A stretch of 64,000 nucleotides of DNA from Plazaster borealis (Eukaryota > Echinodermata > Asteroidea > Forcipulatida > Labidiasteridae). The notes under the pieces were generated by a model. That model was not told where the DNA came from and did not search any database. It saw only the letters and a list, made by a program, of their open reading frames with translations. The stretch spans positions 14,100,501 to 14,164,500 of the forward strand of contig CM037459.1 in the NCBI GenBank assembly GCA_021014325.1, given 5' to 3'. Positions within the stretch are counted from its first letter, which is position 1; each line of letters starts with the position of its first letter. A program made the translations under genes and the position numbers. Positions 46,278 through 57,597 of this stretch are shown here, piece by piece.

Positions 46278-46771
46278 ACAAACAAAATGAGTAATGATTA
46301 ATGGCACGTGCAAATCTTGTTGGTCAAAGTTTGCTCATCATTTTTGCCCAACGTTGGTTCAAATATTAACTATAACTAAATCATTGGGCATTGCTTTATA
46401 GTGGTCGGGTAATAACCTTTATCTATGCCTTGTTTTTAAAGGTAGGTTTCGCATCGAGGTTTTTCCTTTTGCGCCAAAGGGGACTCATATTGATTACACA
46501 ATGATGAAGGTCTCACTTTCCTTTTCGATCATTTCTTAAAAGTATTGCATTGATCATTTTGATTGATACAGCACTGGATCGATATACCGAAACTGGAAAG
46601 AGTCAGTTAATTCAAACTACCGTGCATGTTCGAACTCATACAACGAGTGCGCATCAATAGTTCTCATTGCAGGGCTTCGAAGTGCGCCCTCAGTGTTCTT
46701 GTGACTAATGCAACTTTCTCATTTACTTTTTTTCTTTAACAACTTAAAGTTGAATTTTTTCTTTCACTACC

Positions 46772-49700
46772 GTGTCTCTGCCCCAAATCAATGATACAAT
46801 GGGAACACCCGCTTTCTCGTCGCCTTATTCTTACAAGGTTCGCATCGCTTTAGCCTGTGTGTGTATCATGGTCTCCATTCTGGGCCTCGTTGGAAACAGT
46901 CTCGTCATCTGGTCCGTCATGTCCAAGAAACTCCGCACCGTGACCAACGCCTTTGTGGTCAACCTCAGCGTGGCTGATTTCTGGACCAGTCTCTCCTACC
47001 CGTGGATTTCTGTAGCTTTGCTTAGCCACGGTAGCTTGCCCTTGGAGTCGGAGGTCCCGTGTGTCAATGCTGCTATTCAGCTTTACACTGGTCTCGGTAC
47101 AAGTATCTAAATGACCTAAATGTAGCCCCAAACCTGTACCTAAATGTCGCCCCGACCTAAATGTAGCCCCAGACCTGTACCTAAATGTCGCCCCGACCTA
47201 AATGTAGCCCCAAACCTGTACCTAAATGTCGCCCCGACCTAAATGACGCCCCGACCAATGTAGACGCAAAGTTGTACATAAAGTTAGTGTGATTTTATTT
47301 TATTAATTTATTATTGTTATTATTATTATTGTTTGTTTATTTTATTTTATTTATTTATTTATTTATTTATTTATTTTATTTATTTATTTATTTATTTATT
47401 TATTTTATTTATTTATTTATTTATTTATTTTTTTTGGGGGGGGAACGGGCTGTAAAAGTTTGCGGTCATATAACTCTTTGTTCTAAGCCACAAACATGAA
47501 CCTATTACTAGATATTCGTCGTAGGAAGTCTGTGGATGTTCAGTCTAAGCATGGAGGTAAGATTTACTTCAAACTTGTACTGAGGACAAGCCGATTGCGT
47601 TGTTTCCATTGTTCGACACCGCAACCGAACCCCCCCCCCACCCCCACCCACCAAAACACTTTGAACACTCTGGATGCTGCGGTTTCAGGGCTCTTTCCGG
47701 TATATGTAAGACGGAGAAGGACTTCGGATGTCAAATGTCATTCAGCGGTGCTCGTTCACAAACTGCCTTATTTATTTGCCTGTGAAATGATGGTTAGTTA
47801 GTCTGTCTGTGTCCTTGCTCTATGGTATGTAAACACAAATGTAATTATTACTTGATGATTAAGATTTACGATTTAGGTAGGCTTAAAATCCTTTTCTTGA
47901 AGGGAAAGGTTGAGTGAAAATGACATTTCAATCAGTTTTAATTATTATTATTCTTTCGGGGAGGGGTTAGCATAGTAATTTCGTCTACAATCATGTGGAT
48001 ATGTTTCATCCGTAAACTTGAAAAGTGGTGTGGGTTTTGACTTACAAAACAAGATTATTAATTTGAACATGCTATGATTTATATTCTGCCGGATTTGAAT
48101 TGATGCTAACCACCGTTTAGGTATATTATTTACATTTACTGTGTGTGCAAAAAATCATATCTCGTGAACCAAAAAGGGTTTGGACTTTAAGCTAACCATG
48201 TACTTAGACCTAGTGTGTCGATGAAACCGCAAAGGTTTTCGGGATGATGACGTCATCGATGACGTCATAACAATAAATCAATGTTTCATATTTAGAACAA
48301 TCATATCTGGAGAACTATAATTGCTACACACAAGATATTTGGACCATGTGAAAGACCCTGGAGTATTTTTAAAATCTTACACAAAGTGTGACCCCTTGTG
48401 ACCTTTACTTCCGTTTATTTTTTATTTATTTTGTTAAGTTCGTAAAAAAAATGTTAGGAACCTAAAAAGCCTTAAAAACAATTTTTCGCTTTTCATTCCC
48501 CCCCCCCAAAAAAAAACAACCCCAACAACCCACATCTCTATTTAGTCATATTTCCAAAATATTTCTAAACACCCTCCATAAAATTGCCGTGTTGTCTCAG
48601 GATATGGGTGGTTTCCAATGTGGCTATTTTGTGCACGGCCTATTGAGCGAGTTGAACCCGCTATAGGCCTATGGGCATATTCTTAGACGCGGATTCCCCA
48701 TACACTGCACAAGCAATGGGTACAGGAATATGGCCATATCCTGGATCAACCACAGCGCATGCAATGGGTACAGGAATATGGCCATATCACGGGTCCACAG
48801 CACCGCGACGTTGATACAAGTTGGGATGTGTTACACATCCAAGATTTGAAAGTCATGCCGAACATCTTGTTTTTGTTTAACAAGAATTTAAGTCTAGTTT
48901 TACATGTTTTTGTTTAAAACGAGTCAAACAACTCGCTCTAACACTCATTCTAGCTATCATTACAATCATGGGTTTAGGTCGGGGCGACATTTAGGTACAG
49001 GTTTGGGGCTACATTTAGGTCGGGCGACATTTAGGTACAGGTTTGGGGCTACAGTTAGGTCGGGCGACATTTAGGGCTCGGGCTACATTTAGGCCGCACC
49101 CCCGATCCACGGATACCTACAGTCGGTGGTACACCCCGCGTAAAGTAACCGTCATGATCGCAGTGACTTGGGTTATCCCGTGTATTGTGTTTTTCCTCCC
49201 GCCGATTCTGGGCATTGGTGCTTTTGGTTACGATCCGCAAGACAATACGTGTACAGACAAAGATGGTCACCAACGAGGCTCTCAGTACAACCTGATTCAG
49301 TCTTTGGGTCTATACCCAGTCCCAATGCTCATCATCATCTGTTGCTACACGGCACTCTACATCCATCTCAAACGACACTTCAGGAAACAAAAGACGAGCA
49401 TATCTGTCAAGAATAGTCAGTCAATCTCCACACCGGCTGGTGTGAGTGGTGAAACGTCTACCAGTTTCACCGTTGTCACCGGGGAGTCTTCAGTAACTAA
49501 TGCTGAACACGTCTCAAAGAAAGCAAGGCGTCAGCAACTAAGCAACTAGCTTTCACCAAGAACCTCTTCCTTGTGTTTTGCATCTTCACATTGTTACTGT
49601 CTGCTTACTTTATCTCTCTCGCTATACCATCCAGTCGTAAGTTTGCTGTCTACGCAGGTACCATAACTATTTTTAACAGCTGCGTAAACCCCATCATCTA

Positions 49701-49818
49701 CGCAGTCAATCATCCACAGTTCAAAGTAGTAATGCGGAAGATAATTAAGTATCGTTACTCTGAAATACAAGAACCTTCCGATTTACTGAAATTCTTGCTG
49801 TCATTGCGAAAGAATTAA
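46772..49818 (+). pseudogene. GPCR pseudogene split by transposon, unit 2
   Basis: A copy of the unit 1 pseudogene with the same lost start, the same transposon junction after the TM3 start, the same third-loop stop (49549) and the same frame-shifted tail (49573-49818). One residue differs in the first half: CVNAAIQ here, CVIAAIQ in unit 1. At the right junction two G are missing from the transposon end, which removes a stop and lets transposon sequence run in frame into TM4 from 49043. This is not expected to give a receptor because TM1-TM3 and the tail are still separated. Confidence 0.9.
47110..49099. mobile_element. Minisatellite-ended DNA transposon inside receptor pseudogene, unit 2
   Basis: Same insertion as in unit 1, carried along by the duplication. 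(ATTT)n at 47335-47434 and paired TGACGTCA at 48248-48267. Confidence 0.85.
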
Positions 49819-49850
49819 CAAAGTCTGCTCAGGTATTGTGTAAGTAGCAT

Positions 49851-50066
49851 CATCGACACCACCACCACCACCACCATCAACTTCATTATTATCGACACCA
49901 CTATATTATCTTCTTCATAACCATTGACATAGCACCAACAATACCATCTTCAATACAGCACCTTCTTTACCAGCACCAGTATGTTTTTTTTGACGGAAGC
50001 ATCACAGCATCTTCATAGTCGACAGCATCACCAGGATCTTCATCATCGACATCATCACCAGCATCG
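49851..50066 (+). repeat. CAC/ATC simple repeat 3' of pseudogene, unit 2
   Basis: Duplicate of 42050-42265. Confidence 0.7.
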
Positions 50067-50150
50067 GCATGTAGTACCTCTAATAAAACAATTGAATAAT
50101 CAGCACGAACAGTATAGTATCACAGTTTTAAAGAACGGAGACACAGTTAA

Positions 50151-50527
50151 AAGGTATCGTACACGTTTGGTAATGACTCTGAAAATTAATGGCAATAAAA
50201 ACTTACTGGTTGAGAAGAACAGCAGCTTTGGATAGTATAATGAATTTTGAGAAACTTTTCACTTCGAAGTACTGCGGTTATTGAAAAAGATATCACCTTT
50301 TTTCCCAAAAAAATTAATCTGAGAAGCGCTACAGCGGTAACGCTGTGTATTCTACGCAGTTTATTCTTCCTGCGTGGACATAACCACTCCAGATTTTCAG
50401 CAATATCTGCAAAACGCTACCACCTTCTGAAATTAAATTTTCACAAGTTAGTTTTATGGTATATATCTACAACTATGTAGGATTGAAACGAACAGTGGGT
50501 TCCAACTACCAAACGTTTACAGCATCT
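50151..50527 (+). mobile_element. TTAA-flanked MITE, family B, unit 2
   Basis: Duplicate of 42350-42726 with TTAA on both sides. Confidence 0.85.
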
Positions 50528-51714
50528 TTAAGAAGCAACCTCAACGTACACATTGAAATATTAACTGTAGCTATTTTGGTAGAATGTACTTGCATGCGTC
50601 GTGTTTTACTTCTTATGAATTTGATACGCATAAAAAGGTTACATTTTAAAAAGATTTACTTTTGTAATTTCAAAAAGCTTTAAAATGTTTCACTCATGTT
50701 TTTTCTTTTTTATGGCTGATACACTCAATTCCTTTTCTCAATAACTTTTAAACAATACATGGTAAAAGCATAAGTAAGTAGTTTTAGTTGGACGTAGACA
50801 TAGCCTCGGTCTATAAATTCCATTGAATTAGGTTTTTTCCAAAATTAGCTGGAAAACAAAGCTTAGAATCGTTATAAACTGAGATTGAACTTTTCCGCGT
50901 GAGTTAGCATAACTGGCATGCACATTTTGTTGGCAGAATTTGTATTATTTCTCATTGAGCATTAGGACCCTAAATGTATAGTTGGCCCCTTAGATATGGC
51001 TGCAATAGTGTTTGTTTGACCTTGTTTGTTTCCCTTTTTAATGGTCGCATGTCAACATTGGCCTTTAGCGTTTCTTTTAAGACTACGTCTTAACAATACA
51101 CTTCTTCTTTGAATAGATTATTCCCTTGTCGTGTGTCCCTTAGGCCTACCTATCTGAAGAAAAAAGAAAAAAAAGAAAAATACGTCCAACTTGAGAAATG
51201 TCATTACAGCACGTGGACATCAATGGTAGTAATTGTGATAAAAAAGCAGTATCTGCACTTTGTGATCCAACATTACTGTCACACCATCCCAGGGTGGACA
51301 TCGCAGTGGGTAGTTATGGCGAGGACGACAATTCAAAAGGACAGGTTACACTTAACGCGAACTTTACCAAAACAATATTACCATTTAATTAAATTCAAAT
51401 TAACTATTTATACAATTTCTGAGTTGACTTTAGACAATACATCACATTAATTTATACTACGAAGCCACCACCATAAATAATACGTCTCGCACTTAGCCAG
51501 GGAGTAGGGTCACTAGAAAGTTAGGACGTTGTTGTCCGATAATAGCTATACTTAGATGTACTGGTGTCCTCCGACTAGGGCGTAGACTTTTCCAACAAAA
51601 ACTAGCCACTTCAGAACTGCATGTAGATGGCGTTACTGGATGCATGCATGTTACTAATGACTGGGGTTCCCCACAGGCCGCACTATCCACACAGGACGGT
51701 ATCCTCCTTCTGGT

Positions 51715-52176
51715 GTCCACTCAGGACGATGTCCACTCAGGACGATGTCCACTCAGGACGATGTCCACTCAGGACGATGTCCACTCAGGACGATGTCCAC
51801 TCAGGACGATGTCCACTCAGGACGATGTCCACTCAGGACGATGTCCACTCAGGACGATGTCCACTCAGGACGATGTCCACTCAGGACGATGTCCACTCAG
51901 GACGATGTCCACTCAGGACGATGTCCACTCAGGACGATGTCCACTCAGGACGATGTCCACTCAGGACGATGTCCACTCAGGACGATGTCCACTCAGGACG
52001 ATGTCCACTCAGGACGATGTCCACTCAGGACGATGTCCACTCAGGACGATGTCCACTCAGGACGATGTCCACTCAGGACGATGTCCACTCAGGACGATGT
52101 CCACTCAGGACGATGTCCACTCAGGACGATGTCCACTCAGGACGATGTCCACTCAGGACGATGTCCACTCAGGACG
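51715..52176 (+). repeat. 16 bp minisatellite GTCCACTCAGGACGAT, ~29 copies, homogeneous
   Basis: Exactly 28 units of 16 bases plus a 14-base partial, with no variant unit seen. The unit 1 array has three variants and one unit fewer. Confidence 0.95.
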
Positions 52177-52740
52177 TACTGTATGAGGGCAAGGTTGTGT
52201 GCGTTGCGTTGGTGGTGTCACTATCTCACACAGAAATCGCTTGGTTGCCACACTTGGTGCCACACAGGCTCTGTACATCCCTTAGGGCCGAAGTTGGTCC
52301 TTACCGGGGGACCAGTTTTCCAACTGGCCTTTATCCTACGATGTTGAGGTACACCTGAGGCATTATAACTATCCAGCTACAGTATATAGCTGAGCTGAGC
52401 TGTGCATTCCATACTAAAGCAAGGTTAATGCTGCCTCACCAAAATCTAGGGTGTGTCTGCCTGCCTGTGCAGTCCCTGCCTATGCTACTACACGCACAGA
52501 ATCACCCATGCATACCTTATTTGCATATCGGTCAAAGAGAAGTAAATTTGCATACCATGCAAATATATTTGTACAGTACCTCTAGGATTCTTCTCCTGGG
52601 GTAAAAGAACTTTATAAAATTTAGACTACTCCCATTCTTAGGGGGGGGGTAACTTAACAGTAAAATGAAAATTATCAAATGGGCTGTGTTTACAGGATAA
52701 AGTCATTTCTTGACAATTACCACACACAAACAAACAAAAA

Positions 52741-53883
52741 CACTTTGCATGTTCAATCGGTTATCAGAGTCATGAGGAAATAGTGGCGACCCCATTACTT
52801 CAAACTTCGGGTTTGGGACTTGCAAGATCGAAACTAATTATTTCAATAACTTCTCAAAAGCTATTTATAGCATGTCAAGCGAAAATACATCGAGGGAAGT
52901 TTTCCACCGTGGTCATCTTTGAACCAGGTAAATGCAAATTTGTGAACATTTTATATTTTCAGTCTTACCAATAAGATGCATAGGGAGGTCGCATCAAGAA
53001 AACACGAGATAATTGTTGATATTGGATTTTCGTCTGGGTTTTTAGAAAGGTGTATTTTTAATTTGAAATCGAAATATTAAAAAGTAAAGTAGTTTTGTTA
53101 ATATAACCATATACACACCTTCTGTTTGATAAATTGTTCTTGCACATGACTAAAACTAAACACATTTGATACTGTCACTATGTAAATGAAATGTTTGCAT
53201 CTAAAGTTCCTTGCTTTAAAACGATTATGGAGGAAATGACATCGCGCATTTTTAAAAAGTTCGACAAGAGCGAAACTTGCACTGAGTCTATAATCACTTC
53301 ATAACTACACAAAGGATGTGTGCACCTCTAACTGTTGAACTTTTCCTGCCAAATATTATCTGATAATACTAATTGAGACAAATTTTCGGGACGCTTATAG
53401 ATTATAAAAAGATTGATATAAAATATTTGTTTGCAAAAGTGGGTTTTAAAAATGCATTTAATTGAAACGTTCTTACGGTATTTCAATAAGTATCGTCCGT
53501 GGTCGTGACGCTTGTCTCCATTGGACGTAAGTGGGTTTGAAAATGAAATGCTTACTCCCTGTAGGCGTGTCAGCCCCAGAAAAATCTGGGGTGGTTCAAA
53601 CTTGTCTTATACTGATGCCTTACAAACGTGTGAACTTGACTCTCTATCTGACCGGAGGGTGGATCCGTGGGCTTGGAGGGGTTGTCTCAGTCAGATCGTA
53701 CCAATAATCTCATCCCTCCAACCAGGTTGTCGAGTCATGGCAGATGCCTTCGTAGTTCATCCATAATTGCACAGCTCCGTGTCAGAACCGCTCCTTTTCA
53801 AAATAGCCCAATCTCCCTTATTTTGTTAACTTGCTTTATACCTTTTCAAAGTATTTTCGATGCGTTTTACTCTTTCCCAGGTG
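52741..53883 (+). repeat. Third, partial and more diverged copy of the duplication unit
   Basis: Nearly identical to unit 2 up to about 53000, then with more substitutions and small indels. It includes the LINE 3' region (53512-53883) but stops inside it, at 'ctctttcccaggt', where the other units continue. Confidence 0.8.
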
Positions 53884-53930
53884 TTAGGTCGGGCGACATT
53901 TAGGGCTCGGGCTACATTTAGGGGCCGCAC
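53884..53930. mobile_element. Right-end remnant of the minisatellite-ended transposon
   Basis: Only the last 47 bases (TTAGGTCGGGCGACATTTAG to GGCCGCAC) remain, joined directly to the LINE 3' region on the left and receptor TM4 sequence on the right. Confidence 0.85.
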
Positions 53931-54650
53931 CCCCGATCCACGGATACCTACAGTCGGTGGTACACCCCGCGTAAAGTAACCGTCATGATCGCAGTGACTT
54001 GGGTTATCCCGTGTATTGTGTTTTTCCTCCCGCCGATTCTGGGCATTGGTGCTTTTGGTTACGATCCGCAAGACAATACGTGTACAGACAAAGATGGTCA
54101 CCAACGAGGCTCTCAGTACAACCTGATTCAGTCTTTGGGTCTATACCCAGTCCCAATGCTCATCATCATCTGTTGCTACACGGCACTCTACATCCATCTC
54201 AAACGACACTTCAGGAAGCAGAAGACAAGCAGATCTGTCAAGAATAGTCAGTCAATCTCCACAGCGGCTGGTGTGTATGGTGAAACGTCCATCAGTTTCA
54301 CTGTTGCCACTGGGGAGTCTCTGACTAATGCTAGACACGTCTCCAAGAAAGCCAGGCGGGCCATCAGGCGTCAGCAACTAGCTATCACCAAGAATCTCTT
54401 CCTTGTGTTTTGCATCTTCACATTGTTACTGTCTCCTTACTTTATCTCTCTCGCTATACCTTCCAGTCGTAAGATTGCTGTCTATGGAGGTGCAATAGCT
54501 ATTTTTAACAGCTGCGTAAACCCCATCATCTACGCACTAAATCACCCACAGTTCAAAGTGGTATTGCGGAATATAATTAAGTGCCGTTACGCTGAAATAC
54601 AAGAACCTTCAGATTTACTGAAATTCATGATGGCGTTGCGAAAGAATTAA
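53931..54650 (+). pseudogene. GPCR pseudogene, only TM4-TM7 left, unit 3
   Basis: The coding frame from about 53936 to the stop at 54650 is uninterrupted: DTYSRWYTPRKVTVMIAVTW, loop 2 with QDNTCTDKDG, TM5, a complete third loop (no stop here, unlike units 1 and 2), TM6 with SPYF, TM7 with NPIIY and the usual EPSDLLKF tail. TM1-TM3 and any receptor start are gone, replaced by the transposon remnant. The first ATG is inside TM4 (53985, giving 221 residues). A four-helix product is unlikely to be a receptor. The intact third loop shows that the stop in units 1 and 2 is not ancestral to all three. Confidence 0.88.
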
Positions 54651-54669
54651 CAAAGTCTTAATTAACATA

Positions 54670-54955
54670 ATCGACACCACCACCACCACCACTGACTTTA
54701 TCACTATCGACACCACTAGACTACCGCCTTCATAACCATCGACATAGAACCACCACTACCAACTTCATTATCATCGACAACATAGACTATCACCTTCATA
54801 ACCATCGACTACAACCTTCAAAGCACCTACACCACCATCATCAATAACAATATCTCCACCATCGACATCTTAACCAGCTCAGTATCTTTGTACCATCAGA
54901 ATTATCACAGCATCTTTATCGTCGCCAGCATCATCAGCATCTTCAATATCGACAT
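54670..54955 (+). repeat. CAC/ATC simple repeat 3' of TM4-TM7 remnant
   Basis: CACC run then ATCGACA, CACCATCATC and CAGCATC motifs, diverged from those after the other copies. Confidence 0.65.
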
Positions 54956-55199
54956 CATAACTACACGAAGGAATGTGCGGACCTCTAACTTTTAAACTTT
55001 TCCATACCAGATATTATCTGATAGTACTAATTGAGACAACATTTTTGAGACGTCGTTTAGATTTATGAAAAGATTATTATATCATGTTTGCAAAAGTGGG
55101 TTTGAAAGATCTTGCAATTGAAACGTTCTTATTGTATTTCAATAAGTATCATCCGTGGTCGTGTTGCTTGTCCCCATTGGTCGTCAGTGATGTGGGTTT

Positions 55200-56819
55200 G
55201 AAAATGAAATGCTAAAAGGTAGGTTTCGCATCGAGGTCTGCCTTTGGGCCAAAGGGGACTCATATTAATTACACAATGATGAAGGTTTTAATTTTCCCTT
55301 TCGATCAATTTGTTATGTGATGCAGTGAAAATAATGACTGTTATTACAGCACTAGATCGATATACCGAAACTTCAAATTGTCAGTTAATTAATAATAATA
55401 ATAATACGGACATTTATATTGCGCAGCAGTGACTACTGTGTTCCAACTACCGTGTATGCTACCGTGGTGTTTGGAATCATACAACGACTGCGGATGAATA
55501 AATCTAATTGTAGGGGTGCACTACACTAAATAGGCCACAATTCGTGCGCCAAACTGATTATCATAATTTGTATGCCCTCAAAATCTTTTGAATCATAACG
55601 TTTTGGGGGTCATGCAATTAACATATTGTGTAATTATAACAATTTACCAGAACCTGGGTGTTCTGTGCTTCAAATTCTGAAGAGATTTGATAAATTTAGG
55701 CTTTTAAGTTGGTCCTATTTGGCTTGCGAATTGGAAGAGTGCCTCATGAAAACTGGAAGCAAGTCGGTTTGAAAAAAAAAAAAACTGGGGGGTTTTCTGG
55801 GGTATTAGCAAAAATTCAAAATGGATGACCTGCCAAAAAATGAAAAGAATCCGAAGTTTAGTTGTCTAAAAATATATTTGACTGGTTTCCAAGAGGCTGA
55901 GAGACTTTAAATATTTGTTGAGTATTTTTGAATATTTAGCTTTTAGCATTGGTTGCTGTGGGAGTTTATTTAGTGTGGTGCACCCTATAAAGAGTCGAAA
56001 TGCGCCATCAGTGTTCTTGTGACTCATGCAACTTTTTGATTTACATATCTTTAAAAACTTAAAGTTTGTGTCCGCGACCTTTGGACCTTCGTCTTTTCCG
56101 TTTTGCTTTAAGCAGAGAAAGATCACCTTCTATTTTCTCTGTGTAATTCTCTTTTTTCTTTAATGGAGCATGCCTTCGGCCATGCTCTTAATGTTTATTA
56201 TCTGGGAGGGATAGTTTTACAGAACTCTCTGCAAGTATTGCTCTGTGTTTAGACTTATCTTTTGGTCAGAGAAAATTAATAATAATGTATTTTAGAGGGA
56301 TACCGGTAGTTGAATTGTGTATTGTAGGTTTTGTATGTATGGTAGCATATAGAAGCCAGCCACGTTTTGACCCTTGAAATTCACATTTTAGTTTTATTGG
56401 GTTTTTATAACTTACTGTGACTGTGCTGTGCTTTACTGCTACTTTTATTGCGAAGGATAAAAGAGTTGTTGGAGATTTATATTTGAGACGTCAAATTGTT
56501 AATTTTTTTGACTTTGGTGAATGGTCGTCCTTTTTCAGTAAAGGACCGTTCCTAATTCCTCAACAATCGTCTCAAGACTGTGGATCACTACATAATATCA
56601 AACATATCAATTTCATTTCCGGTAAAGAATACAGCTGATATCTCCACAGCAAACATTAACAGCCCGTCTCCGTGTGTGACATCAATCTATATTGAAAACC
56701 CGGTTTATTTAAACACGTTCCAGAAAAAAAGTTATCAATACTTATGTTGATCAAGATCAGTTTTAATAATATTAACTCACATTGCCTGGTATCGATGTCA
56801 GATGTACTTTTCTGTCGAT
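55200..56819 (+). promoter_or_regulatory. Upstream region of the 56820 pseudogene, shared with the 31147 gene
   Basis: Shares ordered blocks with 30105-31140: 'acacaatgatgaagg' (55273), 'gataccgaaactt' (55360), 'cgccatcagtgttcttgtgac' (56003), 'agccagccacgttt', 'aggaccgttcc', 'agactgtggatcactacata' (56573) and 'attgcctggtatcgatgtcag' (56780). A ~460-base stretch at about 55510-55985 has no counterpart and is probably an insertion; a GTGCACTACACTAAATAGGC block at 55525 is inverted near 55965. Confidence 0.5.
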
Positions 56820-57158
56820 ATGAACAACATGGACGAAATCTCTCTATACCTCAAATCAATGAAACAATGGGGAACCCGCCTATTCGTCGCCCTCTTCTTA
56901 CGAAGCTCGCATCGGTTTATCCTGCGTTCGGCTCTTAGTCTCCGTCATGGGCCTCGTGGGAAACACTCTCGTCATCTGGTCCGTCATCCTGTCGAAGAAA
57001 CTCCGCACCGTGACCAACGCCTTCGTGGTCAACCTCAGCGTGGCCAATTTCTGGACCAGTCTCTCCTGAGGACTTCTGTTTAGCTTTGCTTAGCCACGGT
57101 AGCTGGCCCTTGGAGTCCGAGGTCCCGTGTGTCATTGCTGCCATTCAGTTTCACACTG

Positions 57159-57349
57159 GGCCCAATTTCGTAGAGCTGCTTAAGCAGACTATTTTGCTTA
57201 TACATTTTGTGCTTAGCAGAAATTAGCAGGATACCAGTCAAAAATTGTGCACGTGACATGGTATTTTGGCTGGTAACCTTATTCAGGTAAGCATATTTTG
57301 GCTGTGCTTAGCAACCTTGTTTGTTTAAGCGGCTCTATGAAATTGGGCC
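57159..57349. mobile_element. Harbinger-like MITE with CTG target duplication
   Basis: 191 bp from GGCCCAATTTCGTAGAGC to its inverse GCTCTATGAAATTGGGCC, flanked by CTG (57156-57158 and 57350-57352). Paralogues have the uninterrupted ACACTGGTCT. A three-base CWG-type target and GG-starting ends fit PIF/Harbinger. Confidence 0.75.
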
Positions 57350-57597
57350 CTGGTCTCGGTGCAAGTATCTACTCGTTGGCTTCCATAGCTTTGAACCGCA
57401 TGGTCCTTATCAACCAATCCATGGATACCTACAGTCGGTGGTACACCCCGCGTAAAGTGACGTCATGATCGCAGTGACTTGGGTTATCCCGTGTATTGTG
57501 TTTTTCCTCCCGCCGATTCTGGGCATTGGTGCTTTTGGCTACGGTCCGCAAGACAATACGTGTACAGACAAAGATGTTCACCCGCGAGGCTCTGAGT

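Larger units (their letters stand above)
44923..52740 (+). repeat. Tandem segmental duplication, unit 2 (~7.8 kb)
   Basis: Nearly base-for-base copy of 37124-44922. Differences include a shorter AT run near 45268, one substitution in the receptor first half (Ile to Asn) and one more minisatellite unit. Confidence 0.9.
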
